The notes below the pieces were generated by a model. The model did no database searches. It had not been told where the DNA came from and saw only the letters and a list, made by a program, of their open reading frames with translations. A stretch of 7,101 bases of DNA from an uncultured Paracoccaceae bacterium (GTDB taxonomy: Bacteria; Pseudomonadota; Alphaproteobacteria; Rhodobacterales; Rhodobacteraceae): the NCBI GenBank assembly GCA_938038825.1, contig CALHST010000112.1:1-7101 (forward strand). The letters are read 5' to 3'. Made by a program: the position numbers and the translations under genes. This document shows, piece after piece, positions 1-5,726 of this stretch. Position 1 is the stretch's first letter, and each line of letters begins with the position of its first letter.

Positions 1-242
1 TCCTCTTGGATCCACGCGCCCTCATAGCCTGCACCCGTAAAAGGGGAGCCATGTGTCGCTTCGGTCCGAGGTCCCGTTATGGCATTTGTCCAATCCGTGA
101 TCGAGAAGAAATCAAGTTCGACCTTGAAGCTGCCCCACAGCGTCCAGATAAAGGGGAACGCGGCTGCGATCAGCCAGATTGTGACAAAGAAGACGAGGAA
201 AATCTGCAACCCCAATGGCTTGCGATTTGACGGTGCGGCCAT
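1..242 (-). CDS. Sugar ABC transporter permease, second subunit (5' part only)
   Basis: This is the first 80 codons of an inner-membrane permease; the rest lies beyond the left edge. The protein begins MAAPSNRKPLGLQIFLVFFV, with a short basic cytoplasmic tail and a first membrane segment at about residues 14-36, followed by the motif WGSFKVELDFF (36-46). That arrangement is typical of the MalG-like second permease of CUT1 sugar importers. The ATG at 240-242 is supported by a GGGAGGG Shine-Dalgarno (251-257) 8 nt upstream. The gene starts 3 nt after the stop of the first permease, so the two are almost certainly cotranscribed and probably translationally coupled. It should pair with the first permease to form the membrane channel. 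The EAA loop that contacts the ATPase would lie in the missing part. The family call rests on the N-terminus plus the operon context; the substrate is unknown. Confidence 0.85.
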   Translation of the reverse strand, partial: MAAPSNRKPLGLQIFLVFFVTIWLIAAAFPFIWTLWGSFKVELDFFSITDWTNAITGPRTEATHGSPFTGAGYEGAWIQE

Positions 243-245
243 GGT

Positions 246-1271
246 TCAAGCCCTCCCTTTGAAATCGCGCCAAGTGCGCACAAGTACGGGTGACAGCAGG
301 ATCGCAACCCCGATGATTGTCAGGACCGAGGTCGTGGCGGCGGCAGAGAGCTGCTGTGTTTCGCCGCTCAGATCCGTGAGGATGATGCTGGACAGGGATG
401 TCGCATGTGCCTGCGCGCTAAAGCCGACAATGGGTTCCAGGACGCGGAAGTTGTCCATAAGCTGGATCAAGGCGACAAAGGTCACCAAGGGCATCAAATG
501 CGGGATCACCACATAGCGGATCTGTTGCCAGCGTGTGGCCCCGTCAATCTGTGCGGATTCCAGCGTGTCTTGGGGCACAGTTTGCAAGCCTGCATAAAAC
601 ACCACAAAGGCAAAGGGAGCAGAGGACCAGATGCCGTAGACAATCAGCGAAATCCACATCAGCGGAGTGGAGGCTTTGAGGCTGAGATCCGGGTCGCTTG
701 CAAGATAGGAGATAAAGTTGCCCAAAATCCCACGGCTGTCGATCATCCAAAACAGGATCAGCGAGCCAATCAGCGGCGTGACGATCATAGGCAGCAGCGA
801 AAAAAAGATCACCAATCCTTTGAGCCGATGATGCAGGGAATTCACAGCGACCGCGATGGCAAATCCCAACATGATCAACAGCGGTGTTACAGTAAATGTA
901 TAGGTCAGCGTGAACGTCATCGCGCGGTAGAACGGCAGATCGCTCAGCTCGCCAAAGAAGGCACCAAAGCTGTCGCTGGTGCGCCAGGCTTCGGACACTT
1001 CGGCAAAGGCCAAATGGCCGCGATCCTTATAAACTTCAAGGCCCGCAAAGCGGCCCAACGGATTGGCCTCGCGCGCTTTGGCAGTGGCCTCTTGGTCGAT
1101 GGCTGTTTCGACCTTGCAGCCAAAGGGACCGCAATTTTCGGTTTCGATAAGAACGGCTTCCACCGGTAAGAACACGGATTGCATCACAACCGACACAATG
1201 GGCGCTGCGATAAAAATCAGCATCGCCAAACCTGTCGGCAGGAAGAACCAGAAGAACGTCTTATGCTTCAT
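246..1271 (-). CDS. Sugar ABC transporter permease, first subunit (MalF-like, CUT1 family)
   Basis: This 341-residue inner-membrane protein forms half of the translocation channel of a sugar importer. The first membrane segment is at about residues 6-30, further hydrophobic segments run from about 117 onward, and the last is at about 313-332. The EAA loop that docks on the ATPase is visible at about 237-261 (LESAQIDGATRW...IP), with the conserved Gly at 244 and Pro at 257. Between the first two membrane segments lies a predicted periplasmic stretch of about 80 residues (34-115). It carries the only two cysteines of the protein, at 47 and 52 (CGPFGC). The ATG at 1271 is the only sensible start: an in-frame TAA lies seven codons upstream and no other start codon intervenes, although the Shine-Dalgarno is weak. 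It follows the binding-protein gene after 70 bp that hold a stem-loop. The sugar cannot be deduced. Confidence 0.93.
   Translation of the reverse strand: MKHKTFFWFFLPTGLAMLIFIAAPIVSVVMQSVFLPVEAVLIETENCGPFGCKVETAIDQEATAKAREANPLGRFAGLEVYKDRGHLAFAEVSEAWRTSDSFGAFFGELSDLPFYRAMTFTLTYTFTVTPLLIMLGFAIAVAVNSLHHRLKGLVIFFSLLPMIVTPLIGSLILFWMIDSRGILGNFISYLASDPDLSLKASTPLMWISLIVYGIWSSAPFAFVVFYAGLQTVPQDTLESAQIDGATRWQQIRYVVIPHLMPLVTFVALIQLMDNFRVLEPIVGFSAQAHATSLSSIILTDLSGETQQLSAAATTSVLTIIGVAILLSPVLVRTWRDFKGRA
251..257 (-). promoter_or_regulatory. Ribosome binding site of the second permease, inside the end of the first permease gene
   Basis: On the minus strand GGGAGGG lies 8 nt before the ATG at 242-240. It is made of the last Gly-Arg codons and the base after them in the preceding gene, so ribosomes finishing the first permease pass directly over the start signal of the second. 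This fixes the start codon and suggests translational coupling, which would keep the two permease subunits near 1:1. Confidence 0.7.
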
Positions 1272-1301
1272 GGGACAGCAATCCGTGGGTTAATTGCGTG
1301 A

Positions 1302-1329
1302 CAGGGCAGCACACCATGGTGCTGCCCTG
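1302..1329 (-). other. Intercistronic stem-loop between binding-protein and permease genes
   Basis: The arms CAGGGCAGCAC (1302-1312) and GTGCTGCCCTG (1319-1329) are perfect reverse complements of 11 bp, separated by a 6-nt loop. The structure begins 12 nt after the stop codon of the binding-protein gene and is not followed by a run of T on the minus strand, so it is not a classic intrinsic terminator. In many binding-protein-dependent transport operons a hairpin here blocks 3' exonucleases or causes partial termination. Binding protein is then made in excess over the membrane subunits. That role is inferred from position and structure. Confidence 0.7.
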
Positions 1330-1341
1330 AAAGGCATCTGC

Positions 1342-2580
1342 TTATTGCAGAAAGCCGTTTTCTTTGGCCGACGCGACATAGGCCGCTTCGACATCTGCCA
1401 ACGCTTGCTCGGCGGTTTCCTTGCCTTGCATAAAGTCGGTCAGCTCAGCGCCCAACGCTGTGTGCATCAGGCCCATGTAAGGCAACATTGGATAGGCAAT
1501 GGTGTTCATATTTGCAGCTGCGAACACACCTTTTGCGGCGTCTGTCGGCGCGTAGCCGTCGATCAGCCAAACCGCTTGTTTTGCCACTTCTTCGTCCGAC
1601 AGGATCGACGGATCAATGGCTTTCATCAGCGCAACAAAGGTTGCTTCCGCATCCGCGTCCGAGATGTTCTTGGCCACAGTGAAGCCGTCCCACCACAATG
1701 TGGACGCTGCTGTATCGCCGCCACCAACAGTCATTGGTCCGGCAATTGCAAAGCCGTCAACAACTTCTTGTGGAACGCCGTCTGCGTCCGTCATGGTTGC
1801 CGCGCGCGAGCCCCACATATTCATCAGGGCCACGTTGCCCGCACGATACTCCGCGTTGGTCGCGTTTGAATCATGTGTCAAGAAGTCAGGGTTCATGTAT
1901 TCAGACAACGCCTTCATCATTTCCAACGACTTTACGCCCGCTTCGGAATTGACATTTGGTTCAGCGGACCCGGCTTTGAAGTGCTCGCCACCATAACCTA
2001 GAAACATGTTGTTGAATTCCTGCGCAAGGTTCCAACCCGCTTTGTAGGCGCCGCCCACAGGGTTTTCCGAGATGCCTTTTTCCCGCAACGTTTTCGCAGC
2101 AGCCAGCATGTCTTCATAAGTGGCAGGCGCCTCAAGACCAGCTTTTTCCAGCAGGTCTGACCGGTACACAAGATGCTGCGCGTTTGCCATGAAGGCGACG
2201 GCCATGGCTTTGCCATTGATTGTGACGATCTGGTTCTTTTTGAGAACGCCACCGTGCTTGGCGATCAGATCATCCAAAGGACGGATCACATCGTCATTCA
2301 TCAGCGCAACAATGGACGAGTTCGCAATGATCGCAGATGTGTATTCGGCCGGGTCGCCTTGCATACCGGGCAAGTTGATCGACTGGTGATCCGCCGTCAG
2401 GTTGGTTTTGACTTCAACACCGTCTGTTGCACAGGATTGTGCGCCTGCGCCGATTGTCTGAATTGCGGGGAATTCGTTGCCCACAATGCTGACACGCCCC
2501 TCAGAGATGCCGCAATCCGCGTAAGCGGTTCCAGCAACAATCGACAGCACAGCTGCGGCTGTAATTTTCTTCAGAAACAT
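1342..2580 (-). CDS. Periplasmic sugar-binding protein of ABC transporter (family 1 solute-binding protein)
   Basis: This exported receptor of 412 residues captures a sugar in the periplasm and delivers it to the two permeases. The N-terminus MFLKKITAAAVLSIVAGTAYA is a textbook Sec signal peptide: a short basic end, a hydrophobic core, and an AYA cleavage site before Asp22. There is no lipobox. The mature part has the length and features of family 1 (CUT1) binding proteins, including the motif VYRSDLLEKAGLEAPATYEDM in the first lobe. Aromatic residues such as the WW pair in STLWWDGF fit a sugar site. The only cysteines, 23 and 50, could form a disulfide in the periplasm. The ATG is backed by AGGGAG (2587-2592) 6 nt upstream. 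It lies 101 bp downstream of the ATPase gene and ahead of both permeases. The exact sugar or polyol is not readable. Confidence 0.92.
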   Translation of the reverse strand: MFLKKITAAAVLSIVAGTAYADCGISEGRVSIVGNEFPAIQTIGAGAQSCATDGVEVKTNLTADHQSINLPGMQGDPAEYTSAIIANSSIVALMNDDVIRPLDDLIAKHGGVLKKNQIVTINGKAMAVAFMANAQHLVYRSDLLEKAGLEAPATYEDMLAAAKTLREKGISENPVGGAYKAGWNLAQEFNNMFLGYGGEHFKAGSAEPNVNSEAGVKSLEMMKALSEYMNPDFLTHDSNATNAEYRAGNVALMNMWGSRAATMTDADGVPQEVVDGFAIAGPMTVGGGDTAASTLWWDGFTVAKNISDADAEATFVALMKAIDPSILSDEEVAKQAVWLIDGYAPTDAAKGVFAAANMNTIAYPMLPYMGLMHTALGAELTDFMQGKETAEQALADVEAAYVASAKENGFLQ

Positions 2581-2681
2581 AAGTGTCTCCCTAGTTGGTT
2601 TTGGATAGATGCATCCTGCAGGTCTGCACCCTTATGATTGACGACAGGGAAAACAGCCCCCACCGCAGTTGATCGGGGGAT

Positions 2682-3731
2682 CTACCCCCCAATTCGCGCA
2701 CCCGATTCAGCATCGAACAAGTGGCAAATTTCGGCGGGGATACGGACATTGATCGTCGCCCCTATTTCAGCTCGGAAGTCTTTATGCGCTTTGACGTTGA
2801 TAAGCTCGCCACCGGCGCGCACCGCCACCATTGTGGCATCCCCTAATAATTCCATCGTATAGGCAGGGGCGCTGACTTGACCCGTGGTTTCCACCACCTC
2901 GGCGTCTTCCGCACGGAACCCCAAAGTGACGGGCCCATCCGCCCCTGACAGGCCGGGAATCGTGACATTCTCACCCGTGAAGATACCGCCTTGTATGGTC
3001 CCCGACATTAAGTTCATGGCCGGGTTCCCGATGAAGCCCGCCACAAAGGTGTTGGCCGGGTTTTCATAGATATCTGTCGGCGTGCCCACTTGTTGAACGA
3101 CGCCTTCTTTCATGACCACAACGCGGTCTGCCAGCGTCATCGCTTCGATCTGGTCATGTGTGACGTAGATGGTTGTAACTTGCAGCTCGTGGCTCAGGTT
3201 CTTGATCTGCGCCCGCGTCGACACGCGCAACTTCGCATCCAAGTTCGACAACGGCTCGTCCATCAAGAACACATTCGGCTCGCGCACAATCGCACGGGCC
3301 AAAGCCACACGCTGACGCTGACCGCCGGACAATTCAGCGGGTTTGCGATGCAGGAATGGTTCCAACTCGACCATTGCAGCCGCCTTCATGACCTTTTCGT
3401 CATGAGTAGCCGGATCAACCTTGCGCACTTTCAGCGGGAAGCGGATATTTTCGTAGACGTTAATATGCGGGTAAAGCCCGTAAGACTGGAACACCATCGC
3501 CACATCGCGATCCTTTGGCTCCAGATCGTTGACGACTTTGCCATCCACTAGGATCTCGCCCTCGGTGACCTCTTCCAGCCCGGCGATCATGCGCATTGTG
3601 GTTGTTTTCCCACAGCCCGACGGGCCCAACAGTACCAGAAACTCGCGATCTTTTATCGTCAGGTCGAAATTGTGAACGCCCACAAATGAGCCCCAACGTT
3701 TCCCGAGATTCCGAAGCTGTATTTCCGCCAT
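2682..3731 (-). CDS. Sugar ABC transporter ATP-binding protein (UgpC/MalK type)
   Basis: This cytoplasmic ATPase of 349 residues powers the importer. The nucleotide-binding domain has every expected motif: Walker A GPSGCGKT at 36-43, Q-loop Gln82, signature LSGGQ at 134-138, Walker B VFLMDEP at 154-160 with catalytic Glu159, D-loop NLDA at 163-166, and switch His192. From about residue 240 it continues into the C-terminal TOBE/OB-like regulatory domain of the MalK/UgpC branch, ending PAEICHLFDAESGARIGG. The ATG at 3729-3731 has AGGGGG 7 nt upstream. It is the first gene of the operon and is preceded by a LacI-type palindrome, so it is probably the promoter-proximal cistron. Putting the ATPase before the binding protein is a less common order than binding protein first. 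Some UgpC-like ATPases serve several permeases; whether this one does is unknown. Confidence 0.95.
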   Translation of the reverse strand: MAEIQLRNLGKRWGSFVGVHNFDLTIKDREFLVLLGPSGCGKTTTMRMIAGLEEVTEGEILVDGKVVNDLEPKDRDVAMVFQSYGLYPHINVYENIRFPLKVRKVDPATHDEKVMKAAAMVELEPFLHRKPAELSGGQRQRVALARAIVREPNVFLMDEPLSNLDAKLRVSTRAQIKNLSHELQVTTIYVTHDQIEAMTLADRVVVMKEGVVQQVGTPTDIYENPANTFVAGFIGNPAMNLMSGTIQGGIFTGENVTIPGLSGADGPVTLGFRAEDAEVVETTGQVSAPAYTMELLGDATMVAVRAGGELINVKAHKDFRAEIGATINVRIPAEICHLFDAESGARIGG

Positions 3732-3957
3732 GCGCAGTCCCCCTGCTGCACGCTAACGAGCAAACCGCGAGTCGCGCAAGCGGTTTTTGCACACGTGTGC
3801 AAAAATAGCCCCAAAAGACCCAAATCGCCTGCCCAAGCAACTTATTTGCCCGCAGATGCGCATTTTTTTCGCGTATCAGAAATCCAACACATGCAACTTG
3901 CGTGAATTTGGGACACATGGTCCCAGAGCAGACCAGCGGCCAAAGAACATCGTAGTG
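3732..3957 (-). promoter_or_regulatory. Promoter/leader region of the sugar-transport operon
   Basis: This 226-bp gene-free stretch separates the EthD-family gene from the ATPase gene. It should hold the operon promoter because both flanking genes run on the minus strand and the transporter is a separate function. It contains the 22-bp palindrome listed separately. A TATTTT on the minus strand directly upstream of that palindrome could be a -10 element, but I see no convincing -35 at the right distance. Nearer the gene is an inverted repeat AAACCGC (3762-3768) / GCGGTTT (3780-3786), which overlaps the left edge of the palindrome. A weak 6-bp hairpin (3909-3925, TGGGAC/GTCCCA) lies behind the EthD-family stop codon. 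No gene is visible here on either strand. Confidence 0.55.
3784..3805. promoter_or_regulatory. Perfect 22-bp palindrome, probable LacI-family operator
   Basis: The half TTTTTGCACAC (3784-3794) is followed directly by its exact reverse complement GTGTGCAAAAA (3795-3805). The centre is CG and the arms are TGCA-containing and AT-rich. A spacer-free even palindrome with a central CG upstream of a sugar-uptake operon fits operators of the LacI family, which commonly repress such operons until the sugar or a derivative binds. It lies 53 bp before the ATPase start codon and just downstream of a TATTTT that could be a -10, the expected place for a repressor to block transcription. No LacI-type gene is in the window, so the regulator would lie elsewhere, perhaps past the left edge. 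Confidence 0.65.
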
Positions 3958-4260
3958 TTACGTGACATCGCCCATCAGCATTTGCGGTGCACTGTTGGTA
4001 AATTTGGGAATATCGGCCAAAACGGGTCCTGCCGCGGCCAATGCCGCCTCTCGCGCGGCGGCATCTGCAAATACAATTGTTGCAATTGCATGATACGGTG
4101 CGGGCCCTTCTGGCGTATCGCTGCCTTTGGTGACAACCGTACTTTGGATATGCGGTCCCATATGTTCACCAACTAAGGCCATATGCTGGGACTGGTAATA
4201 ATCGTGATCAAACGTGCTCCCGCCTTCAGTCGGGTACAGAACTTGGACAGATACGGCCAT
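3958..4260 (-). CDS. EthD-family small protein
   Basis: This is a 100-residue protein with the hallmarks of the EthD family (dimeric alpha/beta-barrel fold): an N-terminal beta strand MAVSVQVLYP, then FDHDYYQSQHMALV (17-30) with the conserved aromatic pair and His26, and a later strand HAIATIVFAD (57-66). The family's length is about 100 residues, so it is complete. EthD was named from an ethyl tert-butyl ether degradation cluster, where it is needed but its reaction is undefined; most homologues have no assigned function. The start has AAGGA 7 nt upstream. It lies 133 bp behind gcdH on the same strand and may be cotranscribed with it, which would hint at a role beside acyl-CoA or aromatic/lysine breakdown. 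No catalytic role can be claimed from the sequence. Confidence 0.85.
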   Translation of the reverse strand: MAVSVQVLYPTEGGSTFDHDYYQSQHMALVGEHMGPHIQSTVVTKGSDTPEGPAPYHAIATIVFADAAAREAALAAAGPVLADIPKFTNSAPQMLMGDVT

Positions 4261-4374
4261 GGTGCATTCCTTTTGTTGATCGATAATGCGCCACGCTCGC
4301 CTGTCCAGCCAAGCGTGTCAAAGCAACTTTGGTCCTATAGCGCTGCTAATCCTCGCCAAACGGACGAAATCCGA

Positions 4375-4402
4375 CGATCAGAAAAAAGGGCGATCAGAAA
4401 AA
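4375..4402. repeat. 12-bp direct repeat across the gcdH stop codon
   Basis: CGATCAGAAAAA occurs at 4375-4386 and again at 4391-4402, a 16-bp period. The right copy contains the gcdH stop codon (TGA on the minus strand at 4396-4394) and the codons for the last two Phe residues. The left copy is downstream noncoding DNA. It looks like a small local duplication. On the minus strand each copy gives a T-run, but no strong hairpin precedes either, so I do not call a terminator. Confidence 0.6.
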
Positions 4403-5629
4403 TGCCTGCAAACCAGTTTGCGCACGCCCAAGGATCAGCGCATGTACGTCATGCGTGCCCTCATAGGTGTTCACAGTTTCCAGGTTCACCATATGGCGGA
4501 TGACTTGGAACTCACCAGAAATCCCATTGCCGCCATGCATGTCCCGGGCATGACGCGCGATCTCAAGCGCTTTGCCGCAATTGTTTCGCTTAACGATCGA
4601 GATCATCTCGGGTGCCGCTTCGGCACGGTCCATCAAGCGCCCTACTTGCAACGACGCTTGCAAGCCAAGCGTAATCTCAGTCTGCATATCCGCTAATTTC
4701 TTCTGGAATAGCTGCGTGCCAGCCAGCGGTTTGTTGAACTGCTTGCGATCCAACCCGTATTGGCGTGCCGCATGCCAACAGAATTCTGCCGCACCCATCA
4801 CACCCCACGATATGCCATAGCGCGCCCGGTTCAAACAGCCAAACGGCCCTTTCAACCCTTGCACATGCGGCAAAAGGGCCTCGTTGCTGACCTCGACCCC
4901 ATCCATGACAATTTCGCCCGTGATGGATGCGCGCAAAGACAACTTATTGCCAATCTTGGGCGCGCTGAGGCCGTCCATGCCCTTTTCCAGAATAAATCCG
5001 CGGATCCTGCCGCCGTGCTCTTCGGACTTCGCCCAGACCACGAACACATCCGCAATCGGCGCGTTAGAGATCCACATTTTGGTTCCCGTCAACGTGTACC
5101 CCGTCGCCGTTTTCACAGCCCGCGTGGTCATGCTCCCCGGATCAGATCCCGCATCCGGTTCCGTCAACCCGAAGCAGCCGATCCACTCCCCACTTGCCAG
5201 TTTGGGCAAATACCTCATGCGCTGCGCTTCGGAGCCATAAGCATAAATCGGATACATCACGAGGCTGCTTTGTACCGACATCATCGACCGATACCCGCTA
5301 TCGATCCGTTCAATCTCGCGCGCGACCAGACCATAGCTGACGTAAGACCCACCCAAACCGCCATATTCTTCGGGGATGGTTGTTCCCAGCAATCCCATCT
5401 CACCCATTTCGCGGAAAATACTGGGGTCCGTGGCCTCTGTCTCGAATGCTTCGATCACCCGTGGCGCCAGTTTTTCCGTGGCATAAGCACGCGCGCTTTC
5501 CGTAATCAAACGCTCATCTTCGTTTAGCTGGCTATCCAACCGCAATGGGTCCGCCCAATCAAAGCCCCCAAGGTCAGGCGCATCTTTGGCCCGCAGGCTT
5601 GGCGTATCAACGGACATATCTTCGGGCAT
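4394..5629 (-). CDS. gcdH: Glutaryl-CoA dehydrogenase
   Basis: This cytoplasmic FAD enzyme oxidises and decarboxylates glutaryl-CoA to crotonyl-CoA plus CO2, a step in lysine, tryptophan and glutarate breakdown, passing electrons to electron-transfer flavoprotein. The 411 residues give the full acyl-CoA dehydrogenase fold: an N-terminal helical domain (about 30-150), the beta domain with the signature CFGLTEPDAGSDPGSM (152-167), and a C-terminal helical domain. The glutaryl-CoA subfamily is recognised from YRSMMSVQSSLVMYPIYAYG (113-132), whose Arg114-Ser115 match the residues that hold the substrate carboxylate in the human enzyme. The ending NTYEGTHDVHALILGRAQTG (387-406) has Glu390 as catalytic base. 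The ATG at 5629 is supported by AGGAG (5638-5642) 8 nt upstream. A LysR regulator is divergent upstream and an EthD-family gene follows. All key residues are present and it looks functional. Confidence 0.96.
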   Translation of the reverse strand: MPEDMSVDTPSLRAKDAPDLGGFDWADPLRLDSQLNEDERLITESARAYATEKLAPRVIEAFETEATDPSIFREMGEMGLLGTTIPEEYGGLGGSYVSYGLVAREIERIDSGYRSMMSVQSSLVMYPIYAYGSEAQRMRYLPKLASGEWIGCFGLTEPDAGSDPGSMTTRAVKTATGYTLTGTKMWISNAPIADVFVVWAKSEEHGGRIRGFILEKGMDGLSAPKIGNKLSLRASITGEIVMDGVEVSNEALLPHVQGLKGPFGCLNRARYGISWGVMGAAEFCWHAARQYGLDRKQFNKPLAGTQLFQKKLADMQTEITLGLQASLQVGRLMDRAEAAPEMISIVKRNNCGKALEIARHARDMHGGNGISGEFQVIRHMVNLETVNTYEGTHDVHALILGRAQTGLQAFF

Positions 5630-5726
5630 GGGGGACTCTCCTGTCAGCAGTGATCGCCCGACTTATTGCACAAAAGGCCCGTCTTGACTAACCACAGATG
5701 CAACCCAACCCATGAGGTTTACTCAT
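5630..5726. promoter_or_regulatory. Divergent gcdH / LysR control region with a T-N11-A dyad
   Basis: These 97 bp separate two outward-reading genes and must hold both promoters. CTT-N9-AAG at 5662-5676 is a short dyad that contains T5663-N11-A5675, the arrangement favoured by LysR-type regulators. It lies about 33 bp before the gcdH start codon and 50 bp before the LysR start. I found no convincing -35/-10 pair for either gene. The short dyad could arise by chance, so the binding-site call is tentative; the assignment of the region as regulatory is firmer and rests on gene layout. Confidence 0.5.

Noticed and set aside
405..1169. Long open frame of 254 codons on the plus strand opposite the first permease
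   Set aside because: It is antisense to a clear permease gene. Its translation is rich in His, Gln, Arg and Lys with no domain, and it has no supporting start signal, so it is a frame shadow.
2608..2628. Cluster of short palindromes (GATGCATC, CCTGCAGG, TGCAG-GT-CTGCA) upstream of the binding-protein gene
   Set aside because: These are short overlapping 8-bp palindromes built on repeated TGCA. They do not form one long stem and no regulator type is suggested; probably chance.
4292..4317. CACGCT/AGCGTG inverted repeat in the gcdH to EthD-family gap
   Set aside because: It is only 6 bp with a 14-nt loop and no T-run; insufficient for a terminator or an operator.
4316..4321. TTGACA on the minus strand as the -35 of a separate promoter for the EthD-family gene
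   Set aside because: No acceptable -10 lies 16-18 bp downstream; the nearest, CATTAT, is 27 bp away.
4760..5527. Open frame of 255 codons on the plus strand opposite gcdH
   Set aside because: It is fully antisense to a gene with every catalytic motif. The translation shows no recognisable family pattern and is rich in Arg, Pro and His, as expected for a shadow frame.
5712..5726. Upstream ATG as start of the LysR gene
   Set aside because: It has no Shine-Dalgarno. The GAGG just behind it is well placed for the ATG at 5727, and LysR proteins usually begin close to the helix-turn-helix, as the shorter form does.
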